Origin: Pigmentiphaga sp. H8
GTDB taxonomy: Bacteria > Pseudomonadota > Gammaproteobacteria > Burkholderiales > Burkholderiaceae_B
Assembly (NCBI RefSeq): GCF_003854895.1
Contig: NZ_CP033966.1
Location: 1,488,001 to 1,552,000, forward strand
Direction of reading: 5' to 3'
DNA: 64,000 bases
Under the pieces are notes generated by a model that worked only from the letters and a program-made list of their open reading frames with translations, was not told where the DNA came from and did not search any database. Position numbers and translations under genes: made by a program. How positions within the stretch are numbered: position 1 is the first letter of the stretch; every line of letters starts with the position of its first letter. Below, piece after piece: positions 14,921 to 24,251 of the stretch.

Positions 14921-16180
14921 TCAGAGGAAGGAGGGTCGGGCCTTCAGCGAGGCCGGGCTGTAGCCGGCGACTTTCTTGTAGTTGTCGGAGATGGCTTGCA
15001 GCTCGGCCTGCGGGACGATGGATTCGAGCTGCTCGAAGCGCTTGCCGCCGGTGCGTTCAAAGACCTCGCGCAGGATGGCGTCGGGCGGATTCGTGCGGTT
15101 GGTCAGCACCACCTGCGTGGTCGCCGCGACCCGGACCTTGTCGTAGTCCTGCAGGGCTTCCACGGTCAGGCCGCGCTGCTTCAGCTGGCCCGCCAGGTAG
15201 CGCGCGTCGATGATGGCCTGGCCCGCGCCGTTCGATCCACGCGGCACCATGGGGTGGGCGGCGTCGCCCAGCAGCGTCAGGCGGCCCTGGGTCCAGGTGG
15301 GCAGCGGATCCTGGTCCACCATCGGATATTCCAGGATGGAGTCCGAGGACCGGATCAGGGCGGGGACGTCCAGCCAGTCGAAATGCCAGTTTTCGAAGGC
15401 GGGCAGGAAGTCTTCCAGCCTGCCGGGCCGGCTCCAGTCGCGGATGGCCGGGTTGGGATCGGTGATCTCCGCCACCCAGTTGATCAACTGGCCGCCCTTG
15501 CCGTCGACGTCGTTGCGGATGGGGTAGATCACCATCTTGCCCACGTCCAGCCAGCCCGCGCGCACCATGCTGGCCTCGCTCAGGAACGGTTTCCATACCG
15601 CGGTCCCGCGCCACATGTTGACGCCCGAATAGCGCGGCGCGCCTTCCTGCGGATAAAGCTGCTTGCGCAGGGCCGAGTGCACGCCGTCGCAGGCGATCAG
15701 CAGGCGGGCCTGCACGTCGGGCAGGCGTTCGCCCTCGGGCGAGACGAAATGCGCGGTGATCGAGTCGGCGTCCTGCGTGGCGCCGGTGCAGCGGTGGCCG
15801 CAGACCACGGCGTCCGGGCCCAGGCGCTGCTTGACGGCATCGAACAGCACGGTCTGCAGGTCGCCCCGGTGGATGGAGTATTGCGGCCAGTCGAAGCCGG
15901 CGGCCAGGCCCGCGGCTTCGCGGAACACGAACTGTCCGTGTTCGTTGAAGAAGATCGATTCGCGCGTGCGCACGCCCACCTTGTCCAGTTCGGGCAGCAG
16001 CCCCAGTTCGGACAGCTCGCGCGCCGCGTGGGGCAGGACGTTGATGCCCACGCCCAGCGGCCGCAGCTCGGGCGCGGCCTCGTAGATGCGGCAGGCGATG
16101 CCGGCCTGGTGGAGACTCAGGGCCAGCGTCAGTCCGCCTATTCCGGCGCCGATGATGACCACGTCCTCTTTGCTGCTCAT
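14921..16180 (-). CDS. FAD-dependent aromatic monooxygenase (flavin-dependent hydroxylase)
   Basis: A 419-residue class A flavoprotein monooxygenase. GAGIGGL (residues 11-17) with the distal acidic E34 forms the Rossmann ADP site; a DG motif is seen in IACDGVHSALR, and GDAAHPMVPRGSNGAGQAI near residue 300 is the second FAD signature. The fit is to the PhzS / 3-hydroxybenzoate-6-hydroxylase-like group. It should hydroxylate an aromatic acid with NAD(P)H and O2. Divergent from a LysR gene 123 bp away, which probably controls it, and ended by an intrinsic terminator. Confidence 0.9.
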   Translation of the reverse strand: MSSKEDVVIIGAGIGGLTLALSLHQAGIACRIYEAAPELRPLGVGINVLPHAARELSELGLLPELDKVGVRTRESIFFNEHGQFVFREAAGLAAGFDWPQYSIHRGDLQTVLFDAVKQRLGPDAVVCGHRCTGATQDADSITAHFVSPEGERLPDVQARLLIACDGVHSALRKQLYPQEGAPRYSGVNMWRGTAVWKPFLSEASMVRAGWLDVGKMVIYPIRNDVDGKGGQLINWVAEITDPNPAIRDWSRPGRLEDFLPAFENWHFDWLDVPALIRSSDSILEYPMVDQDPLPTWTQGRLTLLGDAAHPMVPRGSNGAGQAIIDARYLAGQLKQRGLTVEALQDYDKVRVAATTQVVLTNRTNPPDAILREVFERTGGKRFEQLESIVPQAELQAISDNYKKVAGYSPASLKARPSFL

Positions 16181-16280
16181 GTTCGCACCCTCGTGAAGAA
16201 CTTTCTCGCGGATCCCCGACCGGGAACCGCTGATGCTGGTATTAGGCGCCAGAACGTATTATTTTTGAAGTTTAGATATG

Positions 16281-16294
16281 ATATGAATACATAT
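16281..16294. promoter_or_regulatory. Short AT-rich palindrome in the LysR-monooxygenase divergent region
   Basis: ATATG-AATA-CATAT (16281-16294), 10 bases upstream of the LysR start. Its place and symmetry suit autoregulatory binding by the LysR protein. Short, so low certainty. Confidence 0.4.
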
Positions 16295-16303
16295 TAGAGT
16301 TTT

Positions 16304-17206
16304 ATGAATCTCTCATTGCGCCAGTTACAGGTGTTCCTGCACGTCGCGCGTATCGGCAATTTCACTCGTGCCGCCGAGAAGGCCCACATGACGCAGGCCG
16401 GGCTCAGCATCATGATCCGCGAGATGGAAAAGCAGCTCGATTGCCGGCTGTTCGACCGCACGACCCGCATGGTGGTGCTGACCGATGCCGGCCGCGACCT
16501 GCTGCCGGTGGCGCAGCGGGTGGTGGGCGACCTGGAGGAGGTGGTGTCCAAGCTGGGCGTGGCCGGCCGGCGCGCGCGCCAGACCCTGCGCATCGCCGCC
16601 ACGCCGCTGATTTCGTCGAACATCCTGCCGCGGGTCTTCCAGCTGTTCAAGCAATCCCATCCGCACGTGGAACTGCGGCTGGCCGATGCCGATCTGCCGC
16701 AGGTGGAGGCGCTGGTCGCCGGCGGCGAGGCCGACATCGGGCTGGGGTTCTTCTTCAAGACACTGGCGGGTCTGGACCGGGCGCCGGTGGGCAAGTTCAG
16801 GCTGATGCGCGTAGCGCCCACCGACGGGGCGCCGGGCCGACCGGTGGGCACCGCCGCCTGGGCCAGCCTGCGCGACGTGCCATTGATCGGCCTGCCGCCC
16901 GCCAATCCCATCCAGCGGCTGATCGAGCCGCACCTGGAGAAGATCGGACGCGGCAACGAGGACCGCCCCAGCTTCAATTTCTTCGAGACCCTGATCTCCA
17001 TGGTCGAGGCGGGGCTGGGCACGGCCGTCATCCCCACGTTCGCGCTGGTGGCCTGCCACCGGCACCGGGTGGCGACCGACCTGCTGGCCAAGCCCGCCGT
17101 CAGCCTGGATCTCTATCAGGTGACGCGGCGCGGTTTCAAGGTGCCGCCTGTCATGGAGGATTTTCGCGCGACCCTGATGGAGGCGCTGCCGGCCGTTGGC
17201 GGGTAG
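16304..17206 (+). CDS. LysR family transcriptional regulator
   Basis: A 300-residue LTTR. The N-terminal winged helix-turn-helix is clear (LRQLQVFLHVARIGNFTRAA, then AGLSIMIREMEKQLDCRLFDRT, residues 5-55), followed by a periplasmic-binding-like effector domain of usual length. It is divergent from the FAD monooxygenase gene, the classic arrangement for an LTTR and its target. No good ribosome site precedes the ATG, suggesting weak or leaderless translation. Confidence 0.95.
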   Translation: MNLSLRQLQVFLHVARIGNFTRAAEKAHMTQAGLSIMIREMEKQLDCRLFDRTTRMVVLTDAGRDLLPVAQRVVGDLEEVVSKLGVAGRRARQTLRIAATPLISSNILPRVFQLFKQSHPHVELRLADADLPQVEALVAGGEADIGLGFFFKTLAGLDRAPVGKFRLMRVAPTDGAPGRPVGTAAWASLRDVPLIGLPPANPIQRLIEPHLEKIGRGNEDRPSFNFFETLISMVEAGLGTAVIPTFALVACHRHRVATDLLAKPAVSLDLYQVTRRGFKVPPVMEDFRATLMEALPAVGG

Positions 17207-17308
17207 GGCGGCCATCCGGCTAGGGCGGTCCCGGCGGATGCGATAATCCGCCTGGTTCGCGCGTCCGTCCGGCGCGCAGGAAAAGGAGACGGCCCACCGG
17301 CCACGCTT

Positions 17309-17929
17309 ATGTTGCTGCAAGTGATCTATCTGGTCGCGATCACCGCCGAGGCCGCCTCGGGCGCGATCATGGGCATGAGACGGCGCATGGACCTGTTCGG
17401 AGTCTGCGTCGTCGGCACCGTCACGGCCCTGGGCGGCGGCTCCATCCGCGACGTGCTGCTCGGCCACTACCCGCTGGGCTGGGTGGCCCATCCCGAATAT
17501 CTTTTCTTCACCGTGGGCGCGGCCCTGGCAGCGGCGTTCCTGGTCCGGTACATGCACCGGGTGCGCATGGCCTTCCTGCTGCTGGACGCGCTGGGGCTGG
17601 TCGCCTTCGCCGTGATCGGCTGCGACGTGGCCGAGGCCGCGGGCGCGCATCCCGCCATCGTGGTGCTGATGGGCATGGTGACGGGCATCTGCGGCGGCCT
17701 GCTGCGCGACATACTCTGCAACCAGGTGCCGCTGGTCCTGCGCCGCGACCTGTACGCATCCGTCGCGCTGGCGACCGGCACGCTGTACGTGCTGCTGCAG
17801 CGCTACGGCATCGGCCACGACCACGCCACGGCCATCGCCCTGGTCACCGGGTTTCTGTTCCGCATGGTGGCGATCCGCTGGAGCCTGACCCTGCCCGTCT
17901 TCACGACCCGAACGCCTCCCGAACATTGA
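17309..17929 (+). CDS. Trimeric intracellular cation (TRIC)/YicG family membrane protein
   Basis: A 206-residue protein with seven hydrophobic segments arranged as two three-helix repeats plus one. Each repeat carries the family motif: TALGGGSIRDVLLG (about residues 39-52) and GICGGLLRDILC (about residues 129-140). Prokaryotic members form K+-permeable trimeric channels. An AI-2E-family gene begins 13 bp downstream, so the two are probably cotranscribed. Confidence 0.93.
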   Translation: MLLQVIYLVAITAEAASGAIMGMRRRMDLFGVCVVGTVTALGGGSIRDVLLGHYPLGWVAHPEYLFFTVGAALAAAFLVRYMHRVRMAFLLLDALGLVAFAVIGCDVAEAAGAHPAIVVLMGMVTGICGGLLRDILCNQVPLVLRRDLYASVALATGTLYVLLQRYGIGHDHATAIALVTGFLFRMVAIRWSLTLPVFTTRTPPEH

Positions 17930-17942
17930 AGGAACGTCCTCG

Positions 17943-19010
17943 ATGAGCCAGACCTCTTTGCAATACCGTACCTTCCTGCTCCTGCTGGTGCTGGTCACGC
18001 TGGCGTTCGGCTGGCTGCTGTGGCCGTTCTTCGGCGCCGTGTTCTGGGGGGCCATCCTGGCCATCATCTTCTTCCCCCTGCAGCGGCGGCTGGTGACGGC
18101 GTTCGGCGGCCGCAGCAACCTGGCCGCGCTGGCCACGCTGGGGGTGTGCGTGCTCATCGTCATCATCCCCGTCTCGGTCATCGCGGGCGCCATCGTCAGC
18201 CAGGGGGCCGGGCTCTATGAACAGATCAAGGCCGGCGACATCGACTTTCGCGCATACCTGGACCAGGCCATGACGGCCCTGCCGCCCACGGCGCGCAGCC
18301 TGCTCGAGAATTTCGGCCTCGTCGACGTGAGCAGCGTCCAGGACAAACTGGCCCAGATGGCCACCCGGGGCAGCCAGTTCTTCGCCACCCAGGCGCTCAA
18401 CATCGGCCAGAACACCTTCCAGTTCGTCATCAGCCTGGGCGTCATGCTGTACCTGCTGTTCTTCCTGCTGCGCGACGGACCCGTCCTGTCGGCGCGGGTC
18501 CGCCAGGCCCTGCCGCTGACCGAGGAGCACAAGCGCCATCTGTTCCGCAAGTTCATCGCGGTCGTGCGCGCCACGGTCAAGGGGAACATCGTCGTGGCCA
18601 TCACCCAGGGCGTGCTGGGCGGCCTGATCTTCTGGATCCTGGACATCAAGGGCGCGCTGCTGTGGAGCGTCGTAATGGCCTTCCTGTCGCTGCTGCCGGC
18701 CGTGGGGGCGGGACTGATCTGGGGCCCGGTCGCCATCTACTTCCTGTTGACCGGCGCGGTGCTGCAGGGGGTGATCCTGACGCTGTACGGCATCCTGGTG
18801 ATCGGCCTGGTCGACAACGTGCTGCGCCCCATCCTGGTCGGCAAGGACACTCGCATGCCGGACTACGTGATCCTGATCTCGACCCTCGGCGGCATGGCGC
18901 TGTTCGGCATCAACGGCTTCGTGATCGGGCCGCTGATCGCCGCGCTGTTCATGGCGGTCTGGGACCTGTTCTCGTCGATAGACGGTCCGCCTTCCCCCGA
19001 CGAGAACTGA
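17943..19010 (+). CDS. AI-2E transporter family (PerM/YdiK-type) membrane protein
   Basis: A 355-residue membrane protein with hydrophobic helices at about residues 12-55, 58-85, 155-180 and 205-310 and an amphipathic central domain. LRPILVGKDTRMPDYVILISTLGG near residue 300 is the hallmark C-terminal segment of this family. Members have been linked to autoinducer-2 export, Na+/H+ exchange and general permease roles, so the substrate is open. AAGGA lies 8 bases before the ATG. A 30-bp near-palindrome lies 10 bp after its stop. Confidence 0.9.
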   Translation: MSQTSLQYRTFLLLLVLVTLAFGWLLWPFFGAVFWGAILAIIFFPLQRRLVTAFGGRSNLAALATLGVCVLIVIIPVSVIAGAIVSQGAGLYEQIKAGDIDFRAYLDQAMTALPPTARSLLENFGLVDVSSVQDKLAQMATRGSQFFATQALNIGQNTFQFVISLGVMLYLLFFLLRDGPVLSARVRQALPLTEEHKRHLFRKFIAVVRATVKGNIVVAITQGVLGGLIFWILDIKGALLWSVVMAFLSLLPAVGAGLIWGPVAIYFLLTGAVLQGVILTLYGILVIGLVDNVLRPILVGKDTRMPDYVILISTLGGMALFGINGFVIGPLIAALFMAVWDLFSSIDGPPSPDEN

Positions 19011-19019
19011 TCTTCCCTC

Positions 19020-19049
19020 CCGGCCGTTGCGGAATTCCGGAACGGCCGG
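19020..19049. repeat. 30-bp near-perfect palindrome with a central GGAATTCC
   Basis: Arms CCGGCCGTT and AACGGCCGG (19020-19028, 19041-19049) flank a core containing CGGAATTCCG (19030-19039); only one mirrored pair mismatches. It can fold as a strong hairpin after the AI-2E gene but has no U-tract. The core recurs 32 bp downstream at 19062-19071, so the region may instead be a protein-binding site. Confidence 0.6.
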
Positions 19050-19071
19050 CGGCCCGCATGGCGGAATTCTG
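19030..19071. promoter_or_regulatory. Tandem CGGAATTC(C/T)G elements, candidate sigma-54 activator sites
   Basis: CGGAATTCCG (19030-19039) and CGGAATTCTG (19062-19071) are spaced 32 bp, about three helical turns, and lie 90-130 bp upstream of the -24 element at 19161. This is the expected geometry for paired enhancer sites of a DctD-type activator. Binding is inferred. Confidence 0.5.
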
Positions 19072-19160
19072 GCCGCCCCCGCCGTTCCCGCTTCTTTCTC
19101 TGCTCCGAAAACGCCAATGAAAACAGGCGCTTGGCGCGCGATCGCGCGCATGGGCCGCGC

Positions 19161-19176
19161 TGGCATGGGTGTTGCT
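19161..19176 (+). promoter_or_regulatory. Sigma-54 (-24/-12) promoter upstream of the second Bug gene
   Basis: TGGCATGGGTGTTGCT matches TGGCAC-N5-TTGCW with one change (T for the last C). It lies 234 bp before the Bug start, with a decayed gene tail between them. It is the second RpoN-type promoter in this window, and the DctB/DctD genes follow immediately after the Bug gene. Confidence 0.75.
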
Positions 19177-19215
19177 AATCCTCCGTCGCTGTAACGAGAA
19201 GAATCAAAACCATGA

Positions 19216-19398
19216 CAGGAGGAGGCGGGCACCCCGCCGTGCCCGGTCGCCGGCCAACTGGAGCGCCTGCGCCGAGTCTTCCCCGATGGCGTAGGCGACT
19301 GGAGCAAGCCCGGCGTGGAACAGCAGCCGCTCACGGGCAGATGGCTCTCGTTCGGCCCGTCCTCCAAGAACCGGTTGTTCGACGTTAACCATCCCTAA
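19216..19398 (+). pseudogene. Remnant of a DUF6351-like gene (C-terminal ~60 codons only)
   Basis: The 399-bp stretch between the AI-2E and Bug genes holds no intact gene. One frame, open from an in-frame stop at 19213 to TAA at 19396, reads as a protein C-terminus: QLERLRRVFPDGVGDWSKPG, then a V-E-Q-Q-P-L-T-G-x-W pattern and a short hydrophobic end. This resembles the closing segment of DUF6351 proteins, in which F-P-x-G-V-x-D-W-S/T-K-P-G-V is conserved. There is no start codon or ribosome site, so it appears to be the tail left by a deletion that placed the sigma-54 promoter close upstream. The family call is from memory of the motif. Confidence 0.55.
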
Positions 19399-19409
19399 GG
19401 AGCAAAGAC

Positions 19410-20384
19410 ATGAAGTTTCTTTCCACGCTATCGCTCGGCGTCCTGGCGGCCCTGGCCGCGCCGGCCCAGGCACAGGACTTCCCCGGCAGCGCGCCCATCA
19501 TCGCCGTCGTGCCGTTCGCCGCGGGCGGCCCCACCGACAAGGTGGCGCGCGACGTGACGGCGGTCATGGCACGGCACCTGAAGGGCCAGATCGTGATCGA
19601 GAACGTCGGCGGCGCGGGCGGCACCATAGGCGCGAAGAAGGTCGCCTCCGCGCGCAACGACGGCCATACGGTGCTGATCCATCACATCGGCATGTCCACC
19701 GCGCCTGCGCTGTACCGCCATCTGGGCTTCGATCCGCTCAAGGATTTCGAGATGATCGGCGAGATCGCCGACGTGCCGATGGTGCTGCTGGGCACCAAGA
19801 GCCTGCCTCCGGACAACTTCAAGGACCTGCTGCCCTACATCAAGGCCAATTCCAGCAAGCTGTTCCTGGCGAATGCAGGTATCGGATCGGCCTCGCACCT
19901 GTGCGGCCTTCTGTTCATGAGTACCATAGGCACGCAACTGGGCACGGTGCCCTACAAGGGGACCGCGCCGGCGCTGACCGATCTCATCGGCGGCCAGGTG
20001 AACCTGATGTGCGACCAGACCACCAACGTCGCCGGACAGATCAAGGCCGGCGTGGTCAAGCCCTACGTCGCGATGCAGCCCTCGCGCATCGACGCCTTCA
20101 AGGACATTCCCGCCGCCGCCGAGCAGGGGCTGCCGGGCATCGAGGTCAAGATCTGGCATGCGATGTACGCGCCCAAGGGTACGCCGCCGGCGGTGGTCGA
20201 GAAGTTGTCGGCCGCGCTGCAGGCCGCGGTCCAGGACCCGGTGTTCCGCGGAAAGATGGCGGAGCTGGGCGCGCAGGCGGCGACTGGCGAGCGGGCCCGG
20301 CCTGATTCGCTGCGCAAGCATCTCGGCAACGAGATCGCCAAGTGGACGCCCATCATCCGGGCGGCCGGCGTCTACGCCGACTAG
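19410..20384 (+). CDS. Bug family (TctC-like) tripartite tricarboxylate receptor, orphan
   Basis: A 324-residue periplasmic receptor with a signal peptide ending PAQAQ, then IIAVVPFAAGGPTDKVARDV and IVIENVGGAGGTIGAKKVA, the Bug ligand-loop motifs, and VPYKGTAPALTDLIGGQVNLM around residue 175. An AAGGAG site precedes the ATG. No TctA/TctB genes are adjacent. It lies downstream of a sigma-54 promoter and 91 bp upstream of dctB, so it could be a target of, or an accessory sensor protein for, that two-component system. Confidence 0.94.
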   Translation: MKFLSTLSLGVLAALAAPAQAQDFPGSAPIIAVVPFAAGGPTDKVARDVTAVMARHLKGQIVIENVGGAGGTIGAKKVASARNDGHTVLIHHIGMSTAPALYRHLGFDPLKDFEMIGEIADVPMVLLGTKSLPPDNFKDLLPYIKANSSKLFLANAGIGSASHLCGLLFMSTIGTQLGTVPYKGTAPALTDLIGGQVNLMCDQTTNVAGQIKAGVVKPYVAMQPSRIDAFKDIPAAAEQGLPGIEVKIWHAMYAPKGTPPAVVEKLSAALQAAVQDPVFRGKMAELGAQAATGERARPDSLRKHLGNEIAKWTPIIRAAGVYAD

Positions 20385-20392
20385 GCGGCAAG

Positions 20393-20423
20393 GGAGCTTG
20401 CGCCGCCCCGTGGCGCAAGCTCC
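20393..20423 (+). terminator. Strong hairpin between the Bug gene and dctB
   Basis: GGAGCTTGCGCC (20393-20404) pairs perfectly with GGCGCAAGCTCC (20412-20423) over a 7-base loop, directly after the Bug stop. Only a weak T-rich stretch follows. It probably terminates or attenuates transcription into dctB. Confidence 0.65.
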
Positions 20424-20475
20424 GGTGTCTTTCATCGCATGCCTGGGATAAATTGCGGACACTAGAACGACAATC

Positions 20476-22372
20476 ATGGATGGAGACTTGAGCGTCAACC
20501 CGCCCGCCCTCGGTTTTTCCAAGCGCCGCCTGGCGTGGGGCGGCGCCTGTCTGTTCGCCGCCGCGCTGGCGGTGATGCTGGCCTACATCTGGGGCGAGCG
20601 CACCGGCATCCAGGTGCTGCGCCAGGGCGTCGAGCACCGGCTGGACATCTATGCCGGCGGGGTGCAGAGCGAGTTGACCCGCTACGACTACCTGCCGGGC
20701 ATCCTGTCCCTGAACAAGGACGTCATCTCGCTGTTGCAGGACCCGGGCAATCCCGAGCGGATCGCCCGGGTCAACCTGTACCTGGAAGCGGTCAACCAGA
20801 AGGCCGGATCCTCCGATATCTACGTGATGAACGTGGAGGGGCTGACGCTGGCCGCGAGCAACTGGAACCGTCCGCCCAGCTTCGTCGGCCGTAATTTCTC
20901 GTACCGGCCTTATTTCATCGACGCGGCCAAGGGGCTGTCGGGCCGTTTCTACGGCATCGGCACCGTCAGCCAGTCGCCGGGCTACTATTTTTCGTACGGC
21001 ATCTATTACGACGGCAGGATGCTGGGCGTGGCGGCGTTGAAGGTCGATCTCGACAAACTCGACGACGCATGGCTGCGCGCCGACGAGAAGGTGGTGGTGG
21101 TGGACGAGAACGGTGTGATCTTCCTGACCTCGGTGCCGGGCTGGAAGTTCAAGACGCTCGCGCCGCTGTCGTCGCATACGCTGCAGAAGCTGGCCGTGAC
21201 CCGCCAGTACCATCGCGCCGGCTCGCTCGAGCCGCTGGGCATGGCCGAGGTCGGCAAACAGCCCGAGGGCGTGCGTATCGTGCAGTTCACCAGCGAGGCG
21301 GCGCGCGAAGGCGAGGGCGGCAATTTCCTGCTGCCGTCCTACCTGGTCCAGAGCCGCCAGATACCGGGTACGCAGTGGAAGCTCATGGCCTTGTCCAACA
21401 TGGCGCCCATCCATGCGCGCGCCCGCAACATGGCCATTGCCGTGGCGCTGGCCATGGGGTTCCTGGCCATCCTGGGGCTGTATCTCCAGCAGCGGCGGCG
21501 CGCCATCGCACAGAGCATGGCGGCCAGCGCGGCCTTGCGGCGCGCGCACGACGAGCTCGAGCGCAAGGTGGCGGCGCGCACGCAGGCGCTGAGCAACGCC
21601 AACCGCCATCTTCAGACCGAGATCGCCGAACGCCGGCGCGCCGAGGAGGTCCTGAAGTCCACCATGGACGAGCTGGTTCAGGCCGGCAAGATGGCGGCGC
21701 TTGGCCAGATGGCCGCGGGTATCACGCATGAGTTGAACCAGCCGCTGGCGGCGCTGCGCACGCTGGCCGACAACGCCACGGTGCTGATGCAGCGGGGGCG
21801 GCAGGCCGACGCCGAGGAGAACCTGACCCTGATCGGGCAACTGATCGCCCGCATGGGCAAGATCACCGGCCAATTGAAGAAGTTCGCGCGCAAGTCTCCG
21901 GCCCTGCTCAAGCCGACGTCGATCGCGGTGGCCGTGGCCGACGCCTGTTTCCTGCTCGAACAGCGGCTGCGGCAGGAAAGGATCGAGTTGTGCCTGAGCG
22001 TGCCGGAGGATGCCTGTGCCTATTGCGACGGCAATCGGCTGGAACAGATACTGGTCAACCTGCTGGGCAATGCCATCGATGCCATGGCGCGCACCGATAA
22101 GCGGCGCCTGGACATCTCGGTCAGGGAAGCGGAGGGCTGGGTCGCCATATCGGTACTGGACAGCGGACCGGGCATTCCGGACGAAGTGATGCGCCGGCTG
22201 TTCGAGCCCTTCTTCACGACCAAGGAGCAAGGGGTGGGATTGGGCCTGGGGCTGGCGATCTCGGCGGGTATCGTGCGCGATTTCGGCGGGAGCCTGCGCG
22301 CCTGCAACCGGGAAGAGGGCGGGGCGGAATTCGTGCTGCAATTGCGGCCGGCGAAGTTGGAGGAGACGATGG

Positions 22373-22380
<8 letters not shown>
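20476..22380 (+). CDS. dctB: DctB-type sensor histidine kinase
   Basis: A 634-residue membrane kinase. Transmembrane helices at about residues 21-42 and 318-338 enclose a periplasmic double-PAS (dCache) sensor with YFIDAAKGLSGRFYGIG, typical of C4-dicarboxylate sensors. The cytoplasmic part has a coiled coil (about residues 355-400), the HisKA box ITHELNQPLAALR with phospho-acceptor H418, and the HATPase N, G1 and G2 boxes (ILVNLLGNAIDAM, SGPGIP, GLGLGLAIS). It overlaps the dctD start by 8 bases. It should sense an extracellular organic acid and phosphorylate DctD. Confidence 0.94.
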
Positions 22381-23702
<1,322 letters not shown>

Positions 23703-23716
<14 letters not shown>

Positions 23717-24164
23717 GGGCGCCCGCCAGGCGCGGTCCGCTGGGCGGCCGCTTGCCGGCCGAGGCCGGCGGCTCGGGAACGAGGACGTAGCGTCCGCCTT
23801 CCTGGGCCGTGGTATAGCCCGTGCCTCGCAGCAGGGTGTCCAGACCGTCCTGGATGGTGTGGCGGCCGGTCAGCCCGGGAGTCGTCAGGCCAGCCACCAG
23901 GGCCGGGTCGAACGACAGGCGTATGCCCGCCTGACGGGCATATTTCTCGAGCGCGGGGCGCAGGTCGCCGCGGGAAATGGCGAAATCCTGCCGGTGCTCG
24001 GCCGAGGCATTCGGGCCGGCCTGTGCGTGCGGCATGCCGGGCAGGGCCAGCAGCCAGCCTATCGACAGGGCCACGGGTACCGCGACCATCAACGACTTGC
24101 CCGGGACGGTGAACGTCCGCCGTTTGGCGCGGCGGGGCCGCAGGGGGATAACTTGGCACGTCAT
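23703..24164 (-). CDS. Small exported STN-domain protein
   Basis: A 153-residue protein. A basic N-terminus and a hydrophobic segment (about residues 25-48, ending PHAQA) form a signal peptide or anchor. The rest, FAISRGDLRPALEKYARQAG then LSFDPALVAG to GTGYTTAQEGGRYVLV, is a secretin/TonB N-terminal (STN) domain. STN domains usually sit at the front of TonB-dependent transducers, secretins or FecR-type anti-sigma factors; here it stands alone with a basic tail. AGGAG precedes the ATG. No receptor, FecR or ECF sigma gene is nearby, so its partner is unknown. Confidence 0.85.
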
Positions 24165-24251
24165 ACGAGTCTCCTGTTGCGGGACTGCGCCGTGGCGCGA
24201 CCTGCTTGTAATTGTTCGATGACGCCCCTAGGGTAGCACGCCGCGCTTCGC

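Noticed and set aside
16325..18193. 622-codon minus-strand open frame opposite lysR and the TRIC gene
   Set aside because: Shadow of two real genes, with biased composition and no ribosome site.
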